The notes below the pieces were generated by a model. The model was given only the letters and a program-made list of their open reading frames with translations. It searched no databases and was not told where the DNA came from. From Pleurocapsales cyanobacterium LEGE 10410 (GTDB taxonomy: Bacteria > Cyanobacteriota > Cyanobacteriia > Cyanobacteriales > Xenococcaceae), in NCBI GenBank assembly GCA_015207195.1, contig JADEXJ010000003.1:1-64000 (forward strand): 64,000 bases of DNA. The letters run 5' to 3'. The position numbers and the translations under genes were made by a program. Below, in pieces: positions 36,182 to 47,692 of the stretch; positions within the stretch are counted from its first letter, which is position 1; every line of letters begins with the position of its first letter.

Positions 36182-38410
36182 TTAATCAACCATCTTACAT
36201 ATTGACGATCGCCCAACTGTAGCTGTTGTAGCTATTAATTCAATCACACCATGAGAGTTGACAATCCAAGTGTCAGCCTCAGCGATCGGCTGATGGTCGG
36301 AGATATTTTCTTTCAAAGAGTTTGGCTGTTGTCTGTCCAATTTTGTGGTTTTATGCCGATCTATTGCTAAATCTGCCACTGTTTCCTGATTTACTATTTC
36401 TTGTAGAGGATTGTGGGGAATACCACCCCGTCCAACATTACGAAATTGATTTTCTGTTGAGTCTTGACCTACACCACAACCTGTATAAATTTGTTTTTCT
36501 GCCACTAAGGAAGACTGCACTCGATAATCTGTCTCCAGCCTTGAATCAAGATCTAAGGTCAAAATTTCTACACTACCTATTTTCCGTTCATCTTCCGAGC
36601 TTGCAGTAATGCTACTGCTAGGATCGACAAATAGCCCTTGGGTATTAATCGTAATTTTCCCTCCATTTCCTAGATTTGCATCGGCACTAATTTTATTGGA
36701 CTTGATTAGAACCAAATTGGCTGTTTCTATCGTAATATTACCGCCATTACCATTTCGTGCTGCGGTGGTAGAGATCGAACTATCTTCATTTAGAATTACC
36801 GATTCTTGGGCAATCACGCCAATCGAACCTCCTTTACCAGAGGCAGTGTTAGCAATAATTTCTCCTGCTGTATCTAGATTAAGAGTTGAGGTATTAATTT
36901 GAATATCTCCTGCATCAGCCAAACCATAATTGCTAACCGAGATTTGCGCCTCGTCTTCGATAGTTAAGTTGGGGGTATTAATCAGCAGGCTGCCACTTTG
37001 TCCTTGAGGTTGTTGTACAAAAGGTAAACCATCGATTCCTGAAGAAGCAGAAAAACCGCTGGTCAATCTAGTTTCAGACAGATTGCCTTCGGCATTAGGC
37101 GATCGCAAAATTCCCGTACCAGAAATATTTACTGCTTTACTAGCATTAACCGTAATTGTTCCTCCCGCCCCCTGTCCTGCCAAAGCTTCAACCTCGCTGC
37201 CATCTTGCATAACTAAGCTCCCTGTATTGATTTCTATTTGTCCTCCGTCCCCTAGTCCCTGGGTAGACGTACTAATCAGAGAAGGATTGTTTCCCGCTTT
37301 ACCAAACAATTTGACCGTCTTGGGAGCATCGATTGTAATATTACCCCCTGCACCATCGCTCAAAGTACCAGCAGAAATTAAAGAACCATTACTAAAATAA
37401 ATGTGAGGAGCCTGGAGTGAAATATCGCCACCAATACCTGCAATTGCCAGATCTGCATTGGTCTGCTGTCCTACCTGAGTAAGTAACACACTACTATCAA
37501 TATTGAGCGATTCTGTGGCTGCTAAAGTTATCGTGCCTGCTGTGTCACTCAAATTAGTAAAGTTGCGTATTCCCGCTCCAGTCGAGAGATTTATCGTTTC
37601 TCCCTCAACCTTAACTACCCCGCTGCTGTTGATTAATGCTCGATTAACCAGCTCAATCCTGCCTAAATCTTGAGCGTATGTATAATCAAACTGCCAACCG
37701 TTATCGTGAGCTAGTAACTTAATTCTGCCTGAGTTTACGCTGCCAATTTCAATATTACTTCCGATACCATTAAGACTATTTCTATTAATCGATCCTTCTC
37801 CCCCCAGTAAAGCCAAAGTATTGCCAGGTCAAACGTTTAAGCCACTACTACTAAAAACTCGATTAGCATTAGGCAATAGCGCAATTGCCCCACCGTTGCC
37901 ATATTGCAAACCAACGGGGAAACTTACAGTTAATAAAGACTTTTCAGGATTAACCGCACCAAATTCTGTACCGTCTTCAAAGATTAAGCGATCGCCTGTA
38001 GTCGCAATAAATGAACCACCTACGTCTAACTGAGCATTAGCACCAAAGATAATTCCCGCAGGATTGAGGAAAAACAAATCCGCGTTCCCCTGAGTCTGAA
38101 TTAAACCGTCAATTTCCGAAACTCCTCCCGTAACCCGACTAAAGATGTTCTCGACATCTAAACCATTGTCAAAGCTAGCTGTTGAGTCGGTCGTGAGGGA
38201 AAATTGCTCAAAGCTATGAAACAAATTTATTCCTGATTGAATACCTCCCGCGATTGAGGAGATGTTCTGATTTACCGTGACTTTGGTATTGGTCGTACCG
38301 TCACTAACTATCTGCGCGCCAACACTACCACGATTAAGCAAGGTCGAGGCAAGCATAGTAGTCATGACAGTAGCTTTAAAGCTAGAGCCACCAAAATTAG
38401 TAGACAGCAT
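36182..38410 (-). pseudogene. Filamentous-haemagglutinin-type secreted adhesin interrupted by an in-frame TGA
   Basis: One continuous frame from ATG 38410 to 36182, broken only by TGA at 37829-37831. The N-terminal part (194 residues) has the TPS haemagglutinin domain: QIVSDGTTNTKVTVNQ, GINLFHSFEQFSL, ENIFSRVTGGVSEIDGLIQTQGNADLFFLNPAGIIFG. The part after the stop begins PGNTLALLGGE, exactly where such proteins continue, and carries repeated GGxI beta-helix turns up to a CGVGQD...GRGGIPHNPLQEI terminus. CGA to TGA is the simplest change. No TpsB transporter gene is adjacent. Readthrough cannot be excluded. Confidence 0.85.
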
Positions 38411-38618
38411 CACTATCCTCTCCTGGAGAGATCTGACGCAATCCTAACCCAAGCCAACCAAGTTAGCCACAGACTTACTCGGCTCGCTCGATAAACAGTC
38501 GTCAAGACCAAATCAATTATGGCGAGCGCGACGATGCTCTTAATTTACTTAACAAAAATACAAATTTTGAGAGAATTAAGTAAACTCATATACAGGTAGT
38601 CTGTAATCCTCAAGAAGC

Positions 38619-39689
38619 ATGCAATTCAATTCCAGTTCGACATCATCATTTCCCAAAGCCTTGCTGCTGATTGCTCCCTTTTTCCTGTGGGGAACAGCAA
38701 TGGTAGCTATGAAAGGGGTTATTCCCTACACAACACCCTTTTTCATGGCGGGATTTCGATTAGTACCTGCGGGAATTTTGGTATTGGTGGTAACGGCTAT
38801 TTTAAAATTACCTCAGCCGAAAACTTGGCAAGCCTGGCTGTGGATACTTGCCTTTGCTTTGGTTGATGGGGCAATGTTTCAGGGTTTTTTAGCCCTAGGG
38901 ATTGTTAAAACTGGTGCTGGTTTGGGTTCGGTGATGATCGATTCCCAGCCTTTGGCAGTTGCTCTTTTATCTAGCTGGCTATTTGGCGAAGTTATTGGCT
39001 TGTGGGGTTGGTTGGGCTTGGGTATTGGGGTGCTGGGAATCAGCTTGATTGGCTTACCAGATCGCCTGATCTATAGCTTAATGGCAGGAAACATGGATGG
39101 GGTAAACTTTGACTGGCTAGGATTATTTGATAATGGTGAGTGGTTGATGTTGCTAGCTTCTTTGTCTATGGCTGTGGGTACGGTAATGATTCCCTATATC
39201 AGTCGTCATAGCGATCCTGTAGTAGCTACGGGTTGGCACATGATTTTGGGAGGATTGCCTTTGTTTGGTCTGTCTTGGCTGCAAGAATCACAGCAGTGGC
39301 ATAATATTACCCTAGAAGGTTGGTTAGCGTTGGGATACGCAGCAATTTTTGGTAGCGCGATCGCCTATGGGATTTTCTTTTATCTAGCATCCAAGGGTAA
39401 TTTGACTAGTTTGAGTGCCTTAACCTTTCTCACTCCTATTTTCGCCTTGTTATTTAGCACAATTCTTCTTGCAGAAGTCTTAAGTACTCTTCAATCAGTA
39501 GGAGTCTTGCTGACGATAGCTAGTATTTACCTGATCAATCAGCGAGATCTGATAGCAGCCAAGCTTCAAACCAAAATTATTAAACCAGAACAAACTACGT
39601 TGAGCAAGGTTGACGATCCAGACGAAATGTCACTCGATTTAACCAAGTCAGAAAAAATTACCGATGAAATAGCGATCAAAGAAAGCTGA
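38619..39689 (+). CDS. EamA/DMT-family transporter
   Basis: 356 residues, ATG start. Ten hydrophobic segments in two EamA repeats (about 15-150 and 175-305); motifs APFFLWGTAMVAMKG and FRLVPAG in the first and GSAIAYGIFFYLASKGNLTSLSALTFLTPIFALL in the second. The polar C-terminal 40 residues are a loose tail. Members export or import small metabolites and the substrate is unknown. Confidence 0.92.
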   Translation: MQFNSSSTSSFPKALLLIAPFFLWGTAMVAMKGVIPYTTPFFMAGFRLVPAGILVLVVTAILKLPQPKTWQAWLWILAFALVDGAMFQGFLALGIVKTGAGLGSVMIDSQPLAVALLSSWLFGEVIGLWGWLGLGIGVLGISLIGLPDRLIYSLMAGNMDGVNFDWLGLFDNGEWLMLLASLSMAVGTVMIPYISRHSDPVVATGWHMILGGLPLFGLSWLQESQQWHNITLEGWLALGYAAIFGSAIAYGIFFYLASKGNLTSLSALTFLTPIFALLFSTILLAEVLSTLQSVGVLLTIASIYLINQRDLIAAKLQTKIIKPEQTTLSKVDDPDEMSLDLTKSEKITDEIAIKES

Positions 39690-40046
39690 TATTTCACCCA
39701 AAAATGCTGTTGATTATTTTTATCAATCTACCGAGCCTTCTGACGTTGTTTTAGTAAAAAGCATCTATTGCTGGCGGTAATTCATGGCTTTTTTTAGCTC
39801 GCGGTGTTCTCAAGTTTCACCTTGTATAACATATAGCGATCGCTATAGCTAAATTGCTGCTATTTTAATCTTAGTTAGGGTAGTATTTACTCAATTTAGA
39901 TTTCTATCCGCTCGAACGCTACAATGATAGTTTTTGCAGGGTATTTAGGGAAAAAAACTTGGTCAAAGCCAGATTAAATCCCCAAGGGGATAAATAAAAG
40001 ATTATTCATTGTAAACTAGGTTTTGCTTACGATTAAGAGGGTAATA
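39690..40046. other. Spacer upstream of gcvH
   Basis: 357 AT-rich bases without a gene. A 16-base palindrome centred on a HIP1 site (tatagcgatcgctata) lies near 39833-39848. I looked for a glycine riboswitch and did not find its conserved blocks. The gcvH ribosome site aagaggg is at 40035-40041. Confidence 0.5.
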
Positions 40047-40448
40047 ATGGAGATAGAATATCCAGAAGATTTAAAATATCTAGATACTCACGAATACGTC
40101 CGTTTTGATGGAGAAATCGCTACGATTGGTGTTAGTGCCTTTGCACTCGATCAGTTGGGAGACGTGGTTTTTTTAGAACTTCCTGAAGTCGGGGATGCCG
40201 TAGAGGTGGGAAAAACTTTGGGGACAATTGAGTCAGTAAAAGCCGTAGAAGATCTTTATCCTCCTGTGTCAGGAACGGTAATCGAACGCAACGAAACCGC
40301 AGTTGATGCCCCAGAGACTCTTGCCGAAGATCCTTATGGGGAAGGTTGGTTGATCAAAGTAAAAGTAGACGATCCTGATGACGAGCTAGCTGATGCCCTC
40401 TCGGCTGCTGAATATCGCGCTCAGGTAGAAGGAATGGATGAAAATTAG
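40047..40448 (+). CDS. gcvH: Glycine cleavage system H protein
   Basis: 133 residues from ATG 40047 with aagaggg five bases upstream; a TTG at 40023 is unlikely. The lipoyl-lysine motif [18 protein letters not shown] places the modified lysine at about residue 65. It shuttles the aminomethyl group from glycine between P, T and L proteins. The P-protein gene follows 211 bases later, separated by a terminator; gcvT is not in the window. Confidence 0.97.
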   Translation: MEIEYPEDLKYLDTHEYVRFDGEIATIGVSAFALDQLGDVVFLELPEVGDAVEVGKTLGTIESVKAVEDLYPPVSGTVIERNETAVDAPETLAEDPYGEGWLIKVKVDDPDDELADALSAAEYRAQVEGMDEN

Positions 40449-40583
40449 TAAAATCTAGGTTATTCAACGACTCAGGCTGGGGATCTTGAATTTTCGATTG
40501 AATAGTAAAATCATGCCAATTCCTGACAATGGTTTCTTTTAGTAAGTAAAATTTGTTAACCTTTATTACAAATCCCCAAAAAC

Positions 40584-40625
40584 AGTGGTTGCGTCAGCTA
40601 ATTGACGATGTACCACTATTTTTTT
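40584..40625 (+). terminator. Terminator between gcvH and gcvP
   Basis: An outer 6-bp stem agtggt/accact (40584-40589 with 40612-40617) encloses an inner cgtca/tgacg stem and is followed by attttttt. It lies only 35 bases ahead of the gcvP start, so gcvP is either read through it or has a promoter inside or just after it. Confidence 0.75.
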
Positions 40626-40659
40626 AACAAAAAGCTAAATCGCAAAATTTGATACAAGT

Positions 40660-43581
40660 ATGGTTAATTTAAACTTTGCTGTAGAGTCAAAATTTTCAGA
40701 AACTCAGGCAGTTACTTATAAAAATTCTTCAAATCAAAATATCCCTACGTTTGCTCAAAGACACATAGGAGTTGATGAGCGACAAATTCAGCAGATGTTG
40801 CAGGTATTGGGGGTTGATAGTTTAGATGAACTAATTGAACAAACTATTCCCGCAGCAATTCGTCTCGATCATCCTTTGGAGTTACCCGAAGCCCAAAGCG
40901 AGTCGGCTGCTTTAGCTAAATTAAAGGCGATCGCCTCAGAGAATCAAGTATATCGTTCTTTTATTGGCAGGGGTTACTATAACTGCATCACGCCTGCGGT
41001 GATTTTGCGTAACATCTTAGAAAATCCTGGCTGGTATACTGCCTACACTCCCTATCAAGCAGAAATTGCCCAGGGAAGACTCGAAGCCCTGCTCAACTAT
41101 CAGACGATGATTATCGAACTGACAGGGTTGGAAATTGCTAATTCCTCTCTATTGGACGAGGGAACCGCAGCAGCCGAAGCAATGAGCCTGAGTTATGGGG
41201 TATGTAAGACTAAAGCCAATGCTTTCTTTGTCGATGCCCTGTGCCATCCCCAAACCATAGAAGTAATTAAAACCCGCGCCCTACCTTTGGGTATTGAAGT
41301 AATTATCGGCGATTATGCTAATTTTGATTTCTCTACGCCAATTTTTGGCGCATTGCTACAGTATCCTACTACTGACGGTACGGTAAACGATTACTTTTCG
41401 TTTATTGAACGGGTACACGAGGCGAAAGCCTTGGCTACCGTCGCTGCCGATATTTTGAGTTTGGCAGTCTTAACCCCGCCTGGAGAATTTGGGGCGGATA
41501 TTGCCGTAGGCAGCACTCAAAGATTTGGCGTACCCCTGGGTTATGGTGGTCCTCATGCAGCCTATTTTGCCACTAAAGAAAAATATCAAAGACAAGTACC
41601 AGGACGTATTGTGGGAGTATCTAAAGACGTTCACGGTAAACCTGCTTTGCGTTTGGCACTACAAACTAGAGAACAGCATATTCGTCGAGAAAAAGCTACC
41701 AGCAATATTTGTACCGCCCAAGTTTTACTGGCGGTAATCGCTTCGATGTATGCGGTGTATCATGGTGCAGCAGGAATTAAAGCGATCGCCGAAAGAATCC
41801 ATCAGCTTACGGTCACTCTTGCTACAGGATTGGAACAATTAGGCTATGAAGTTACTAACCAGTCTTTCTTTGACACGATTCGCATAGACACGGGAACCAC
41901 AAACGCAGCGGATCTGATTGAAGTTGCTGCCAGCAACCAGATAAATTTGCGTTGGTTAGATGGGAATGCCATTGGTATTTCTTTGGACGAAACCACTACC
42001 GAACAAGATTTAATCGATCTCTGGCAGATTTTTGCAGGGGATACAGAGTTACCCTTCGACGCTGCCGAGTTATTTAACGCTAGCTCATCAACCATTAAAC
42101 AATCTCGTACTAGTCCCTACCTAACCGACGAAGTATTTAACCGCTATCATTCAGAAACCGAATTACTCCGTTATCTTCACCAGCTAGAAACCAAAGATCT
42201 ATCCCTAACTACCTCGATGATTCCTTTGGGTAGCTGCACCATGAAACTCAACGCTACGGCAGAGATGATTCCCGTAACTTGGGCAGAATTTGGCAACATT
42301 CATCCCTTCGCCCCTTTAGAGCAAACCCAAGGCTATCAGCAGTTGTTTGAAGAGTTAGAACAGTGGCTGGCAGAAATCACGGGCTTTGCAGGAATCTCTC
42401 TCCAGCCTAATGCAGGTTCTCAAGGAGAATATGCAGGACTACAGGTAATTCGCCAATATCATCAATCAAGAGGAGAAGGACACCGTAATATTTGCCTGAT
42501 TCCCGAATCAGCCCACGGCACCAACCCAGCTAGCGCGGTAATGTGTGGCATGAAGGTAGTAGCGGTAAAATGCGATCGCGAGGGCAACATCGATCTTCAA
42601 AACTTGCAAACCCTAGCGGAAAAACACCAGGAAAACTTAGCTGCGCTAATGGTGACTTATCCTTCTACTCATGGAGTATTTGAAGCCGAAATCAAAAGCA
42701 TCTGTGCGATTGTCCATCAATACGCAGGACAGGTTTACATGGATGGGGCTAACATGAATGCCCAAGTTGGTTTATGTCGTCCTGGAGATTTTGGTGCAGA
42801 TGTCTGTCATCTCAACCTACACAAAACTTTCTGTATTCCTCATGGTGGTGGTGGTCCAGGAGTTGGTCCAATTGGGGTAATGCCTCATTTAGTATCTTTT
42901 TTACCCGCCACCCCCAAAACTGCCCAAGATGCCCAGCCAATTGGTGCTATTTCTGCTGCTCCCTGGGGAAGTGCCAGTATTTTGACTATTTCCTGGATGT
43001 ATATTGCCATGATGGGAGAAGCTGGTTTAACTCAGGCTACTAAGATCGCCATCCTCAACGCCAACTACATGGCAAAACGTCTCGAACCCTGTTATTCAGT
43101 ATTGTTTAAAGGAGAGTCTGGCTTTGTCGCTCACGAATGTATTATCGATTTACGTCCCCTGAAAAAACGAGCGCGGGTAGAAGTTGATGATGTGGCAAAA
43201 AGACTGATGGACTTTGGTTTCAATGCGCCAATGGTATCCTGGCCCGTCATTGGCACGGTAATGATCGAACCGACCGAAAGTGAGTCTAAAGAACAGTTAG
43301 ACCGCTATTGCGATGCCATGCTAGCGATCTACCAAGAGGCTGAGGCGATCGCCAATCAACAAATCGACCCCAATGACAATCCCTTGAAAAACGCGCCCCA
43401 TACGGCAGAATCCCTGATTTGCGATGACTGGGAACATCCCTATAGTCGTCAACAGGCAGCTTATCCTGCCCCTTGGACCAAGGAACACAAATTCTGGACG
43501 ACCGTAGGCAGAATCAATAATGCTTATGGCGATCGCAATTTGGTATGTTCCTGCGTGGGAATGGATGCCTACCGAGAATAA
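40660..43581 (+). CDS. gcvP: Glycine dehydrogenase (decarboxylating), P protein
   Basis: 973 residues, ATG start; a fused dimer-type P protein of normal length. It decarboxylates glycine with PLP and transfers the aminomethyl group to lipoylated GcvH. The N-terminal half has the [19 protein letters not shown] segment, and the C-terminal half carries [13 protein letters not shown] and the PLP-lysine motif [17 protein letters not shown]. This is the photorespiratory and one-carbon route of cyanobacteria. Reading frame and motifs are intact. Confidence 0.97.
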   Translation: MVNLNFAVESKFSETQAVTYKNSSNQNIPTFAQRHIGVDERQIQQMLQVLGVDSLDELIEQTIPAAIRLDHPLELPEAQSESAALAKLKAIASENQVYRSFIGRGYYNCITPAVILRNILENPGWYTAYTPYQAEIAQGRLEALLNYQTMIIELTGLEIANSSLLDEGTAAAEAMSLSYGVCKTKANAFFVDALCHPQTIEVIKTRALPLGIEVIIGDYANFDFSTPIFGALLQYPTTDGTVNDYFSFIERVHEAKALATVAADILSLAVLTPPGEFGADIAVGSTQRFGVPLGYGGPHAAYFATKEKYQRQVPGRIVGVSKDVHGKPALRLALQTREQHIRREKATSNICTAQVLLAVIASMYAVYHGAAGIKAIAERIHQLTVTLATGLEQLGYEVTNQSFFDTIRIDTGTTNAADLIEVAASNQINLRWLDGNAIGISLDETTTEQDLIDLWQIFAGDTELPFDAAELFNASSSTIKQSRTSPYLTDEVFNRYHSETELLRYLHQLETKDLSLTTSMIPLGSCTMKLNATAEMIPVTWAEFGNIHPFAPLEQTQGYQQLFEELEQWLAEITGFAGISLQPNAGSQGEYAGLQVIRQYHQSRGEGHRNICLIPESAHGTNPASAVMCGMKVVAVKCDREGNIDLQNLQTLAEKHQENLAALMVTYPSTHGVFEAEIKSICAIVHQYAGQVYMDGANMNAQVGLCRPGDFGADVCHLNLHKTFCIPHGGGGPGVGPIGVMPHLVSFLPATPKTAQDAQPIGAISAAPWGSASILTISWMYIAMMGEAGLTQATKIAILNANYMAKRLEPCYSVLFKGESGFVAHECIIDLRPLKKRARVEVDDVAKRLMDFGFNAPMVSWPVIGTVMIEPTESESKEQLDRYCDAMLAIYQEAEAIANQQIDPNDNPLKNAPHTAESLICDDWEHPYSRQQAAYPAPWTKEHKFWTTVGRINNAYGDRNLVCSCVGMDAYRE

Positions 43582-43643
43582 CTGGCGTTGCACCTTTTAT
43601 GAAATGGTAAGTAGTAAGTAGCAAGTTTCTTGATTGGCTTGCT

Positions 43644-44630
43644 CTACTTCCTGGGCATTTCCCCGTGCTTATCTAGAACTTGAGCAATGATTGAAGCTAC
43701 TTCATTAGGGGCTTCGATCATCCCCAAATGACCACAGTTAGGAATTGTAGATACGTTGCTTTCACCAGACATAAATAATTGATGAAAGCTTGCCAGGTGA
43801 TTGACATATTTGACTTCCATCACCTTGTCCTTGTCCCCTGCAACAAAATAAACAGGTTGCTGCAAACGGGAAACTAATTGAGGCAGTAGATGTACTTCTG
43901 CTTCGGTAGTAGATTCTAGTAGCGCACCCAAAGCAGCCTGTTCATCCGCTCGAACAAAATCAACAATTCTTTGACGACCCCATTTTAACTCCAAAGGACG
44001 AGCCACCATCATTCTTGAAAATAACAAACTCATAAAAGGAATATGAGGTAGCCAACGAGGACGAAACTTGACCAATTTCTGACCCGCACGGCGAAACCGC
44101 TCAAATTCTTCCTTGAGATAGATTCCGCCACCAGCATTGAGACAAACTACGCCCTGAATGATTTCTGGACAAAGATCTGCTGCCCATAAAGCCACGCTTC
44201 CGCCCAAAGAATGACCCACAACCCATGCGCGATCGATTGACAAACTTTCTAGCAGTCGTTTCAAATCATCGGCATAGGCATTAAGACTATAATCTTGAGA
44301 ATTATTTAAACCTGACTCAGTAGCCGTCATCGACTGATGATTGCATTGAGTTTCAGCCAGGTCATCCGTATGTTCGAGGGCAATTGAGGAAATTCGAGAA
44401 TTTTCTATAGTAGATTGGCTTGGTGATAGAGTTACCTGTGATTCGCCGAAGCCTCTGGCATCATAAATCAAGCATTGATATTCAGACTTTAAAATCTGTA
44501 CCAAGGGTTGCCAGTAATGACGGCTAAGAAGCCAGCCATGAACAAAAACCAATACAGGCAACTTAGAGTTGGTAACAGGAGCAGTTAGCTCGTAGATATG
44601 AGGTGTTTCCAGTATATTTATGGATGGCAT
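43644..44630 (-). CDS. Alpha/beta-hydrolase fold protein
   Basis: 328 residues, ATG start. The oxyanion loop FVHGWLLSRHYWQPL, the nucleophile elbow VVGHSLGGSVALW and late AGDKDKVMEVKYVNHL and NCGHLGMIEAP (Asp and His) give a complete triad. A 50-residue polar insertion (about 68-115, SQVTLSPSQSTIENS and on) interrupts the usual N-terminal part. Substrate not recognisable. Convergent with gcvP. Confidence 0.85.
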   Translation of the reverse strand: MPSINILETPHIYELTAPVTNSKLPVLVFVHGWLLSRHYWQPLVQILKSEYQCLIYDARGFGESQVTLSPSQSTIENSRISSIALEHTDDLAETQCNHQSMTATESGLNNSQDYSLNAYADDLKRLLESLSIDRAWVVGHSLGGSVALWAADLCPEIIQGVVCLNAGGGIYLKEEFERFRRAGQKLVKFRPRWLPHIPFMSLLFSRMMVARPLELKWGRQRIVDFVRADEQAALGALLESTTEAEVHLLPQLVSRLQQPVYFVAGDKDKVMEVKYVNHLASFHQLFMSGESNVSTIPNCGHLGMIEAPNEVASIIAQVLDKHGEMPRK

Positions 44631-44912
44631 TTTCTTATCGTATCATTAGCAACCCCAAGAAACTTTGGATTGAATCCCTGGCAAACCATGGGGTCTTTCT
44701 AATATTGTGTCAATTTTTACAAAATAAACGCAAGGGCGATCAATCTTGAGCGAAGTATTGTTCGCCGAAGAATTGTAAATGTTGGCATCATCTCAGCCAG
44801 GCTAATTTGGTAAACTGAGTGCTGTTGCTAAATATTTGCCCTCAGAAATGTTTTTACGTCAGAAAATAGACTAATATAACAAAGATATCGTATTAAAACC
44901 ATAAATCATTAA

Positions 44913-45449
<537 letters not shown>

Positions 45450-45561
45450 TTATTGAGTCGGTTTTAGGGACAATTCGTAAATTTGTCCTAGCTTTTAGTT
45501 AAACTGCCAGGCGTTACTTTTGCGTTACTATTCGTAATAGAACCGATAATTAATTTAGAAC

Positions 45562-46344
45562 ATGAAAACGGCTTTGGTTACTGGCGCATCGTCAGGAATT
45601 GGTGAAACTTTTGCCAGAGAATTAGCTTCCAGAAAAATAGACTTAGTGTTAGTAGCGCGATCGCAAGATAAGCTAGAACGTTTGGCTACAGAATTGACCA
45701 GCAAACATCAGATTAAAGCTGAGGTCATAGCTCAAGATTTAACTGAGTTATCCGCAGGACAAACAATATTTGATGCAGTCAAAGCCAATGGTTTGACTAT
45801 CGATCTATTGGTTAATAATGCGGGGTTTGGCGACTATGGTGCGTTTGGCGATCGCCCTCTGGATAAACAAATGGCAATGGTTCAACTTAATATAACTGCC
45901 GTGGTTGAACTAACGGGATTGTTTTTACCTCTAATGCAGCAAAGAGAAACTGGCGCAATTGTCAACGTCTCTTCCATTGCAGCTTTTCAGCCTATTCCCT
46001 ATATGTCAGTTTATGCAGCAACTAAGGCTTTTTTACTCAATTTTAGCGAAGCTCTGTGGGCAGAAAACAAAGATAGTGGTGTCAGAGTTCTGGTTGCTTG
46101 TCCTGGACCTACGGAATCTCAATTTTATGACCGTGCCGATTTTCCCGATTCGGCTACAGGATTAAACGGTATGACTATGGCTTCTGCTGACAAAGTCGTG
46201 CAAGACACTTTGAATGCGCTGGACAAAGGACAATCTACCTTGGTAACTGGGGGCTTTGCCAACCAGGTTATAGTCAATCTCCCCAGGTTGGTTCCTAGGG
46301 AGCTATTAGTCAATATGGTAGGAAAACAGTTTAAAAATATCTGA
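45562..46344 (+). CDS. Short-chain dehydrogenase/reductase
   Basis: 260 residues, ATG start. Classical SDR: TGASSGIGE (8-16) for NAD(P) binding, NNAGFGDYG, the catalytic serine in NVSSIAAF and YAATK (Tyr-x-x-x-Lys). The residues after TGASSGIG, ARSQDKLERL, favour NADP(H). The specific substrate is unknown. Confidence 0.9.
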   Translation: MKTALVTGASSGIGETFARELASRKIDLVLVARSQDKLERLATELTSKHQIKAEVIAQDLTELSAGQTIFDAVKANGLTIDLLVNNAGFGDYGAFGDRPLDKQMAMVQLNITAVVELTGLFLPLMQQRETGAIVNVSSIAAFQPIPYMSVYAATKAFLLNFSEALWAENKDSGVRVLVACPGPTESQFYDRADFPDSATGLNGMTMASADKVVQDTLNALDKGQSTLVTGGFANQVIVNLPRLVPRELLVNMVGKQFKNI

Positions 46345-46535
46345 GCTTGGGCTACCAGTCTATAAAACTAATCTGCAACAAGATTTTCGACTCGTCTCTG
46401 GCAAATTTTTCTATCAATCTACAGATTGGCAGTAAGATGGGTCGTTTTTAAAATTTTAGTTGAGCAAGAAATTTGACGCAGTGAACGTCAGTCCCGTTCG
46501 TTAATCTATTACCGACATCAACAACAAATAGTGCA

Positions 46536-47411
46536 ATGTATTTAATCACTGGTGCCACAGGATCGTTAGGACGCAGAATTGTCAGACAACTAAGAGAAAA
46601 GGAGCAGCCAGTAAGAGCTTTTGTTCGTCTATCATCGCATTTCAACGAGTTAGAAGATCGTGGGGCGGAAATATTTATTGGAGACTTAAAACTAGAAAAA
46701 GATATCATTAAAGCCTGTCGGGATGTCAAATACATTATTAGTTGTCATGGAGCGGGAAATGACGCTCAAGCTTTAGACTATCGTGCCAATATAGACCTAA
46801 TCGATCGGGCGATCGCTGAGGGGGTCGAACATTTTGTGTTTATTTCCGTTTTAGGGGTAGATCGGGGCTATCAAGACTCAGTTACCTTTAAAGCCAAGCG
46901 AGAAGTAGAAAAGTATCTCGTTTCTAGTGGCTTGAACTATACAATCCTTCGTCCTTCTGGATTTGCTAATAATATAATTCCTCTAGCCGAAAGATTTCGG
47001 GATACGGGCATTTATTTTTCCCTTGGCGAGCAACAAAATCGTTCTTCAATAGTGAGTACGGACGACCTTGCCAAAATTGCGATCGCCTCAACTGAAATTG
47101 AAGGAGCAAAAAACCAGATATTTGCTGTCGGTGGACCAGATATTCTTAAAAGAGAAGACCTTCCTCGAATTTTCGCTCGTCTGTTTAACCGAGAACCAAT
47201 TACGATCAACCCACCCCTAGAACTATTTGATGGTTTACGAGCGGGTATCGGCTTGATTAATCCTCAGCTAAATAAATCCTTGGGTACGTTGCGAACTCTA
47301 CTAGCTCATGAATTTTTCTGCACCAGAGATGAGATTGCCCGTCTAGAATCTACTTTTGAAATCAAGATGGAATCGTTAGAGAGTTTTTTACGACGTTACG
47401 TTGGACAGTGA
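46536..47411 (+). CDS. Atypical SDR, NmrA-like NAD(P)-binding protein
   Basis: 291 residues, ATG start. The N-terminal MYLITGATGSLGRRIVRQLREK carries the GxxGxxG dinucleotide motif; LRPSGFANNIIPLAERF and GGPDILKREDLPRIFARLF mark the NmrA/NAD-binding_10 group. The classical YxxxK catalytic pair is not evident, so it may act as a redox-sensing or isomerase-type protein rather than a dehydrogenase. It follows the SDR gene by 190 bases in the same direction. Confidence 0.85.
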   Translation: MYLITGATGSLGRRIVRQLREKEQPVRAFVRLSSHFNELEDRGAEIFIGDLKLEKDIIKACRDVKYIISCHGAGNDAQALDYRANIDLIDRAIAEGVEHFVFISVLGVDRGYQDSVTFKAKREVEKYLVSSGLNYTILRPSGFANNIIPLAERFRDTGIYFSLGEQQNRSSIVSTDDLAKIAIASTEIEGAKNQIFAVGGPDILKREDLPRIFARLFNREPITINPPLELFDGLRAGIGLINPQLNKSLGTLRTLLAHEFFCTRDEIARLESTFEIKMESLESFLRRYVGQ

Positions 47412-47582
47412 GTCGGGAGTAGCAAGTAGAGAGTAGGGAGTAGCAAGTAGGGAGTCGGGAGTAGCAAATTTGTTACTTATAGCTCTACGTACTTTGGTTA
47501 GGACATTCTCTAACTGCACCGTCAAGCAATATGGACTTACACTAGAACACTCATTACTTATTACTCATTACTTATTACTTAC
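47412..47582. repeat. STRR-rich spacer (agtagca/gggagta and attactt units)
   Basis: Directly after the NmrA-like gene, degenerate heptamers built on gggagta-gcaagta run from 47412 to about 47467. A second patch of cattactt/attactt units lies at 47554-47582. The spacer runs to 47692 and holds no gene. Confidence 0.7.
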
Positions 47583-47692
47583 GAGCAATCAAATAAACTT
47601 GTCCTAACATAGCTTTGTACGGCTATATTACTCATTCTGGGATATGTGGTTTAATGAGCTTGAACAAATATTATTAATTATTAAGTGTCTTG

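Noticed and set aside
37083-37400. Plus-strand frame opposite the adhesin
   Set aside because: Long antisense frames are expected from the repetitive glycine-rich composition; no ribosome site or domain is evident.
39690-40046. Glycine riboswitch before gcvH
   Set aside because: None of the conserved aptamer blocks is present in the leader.
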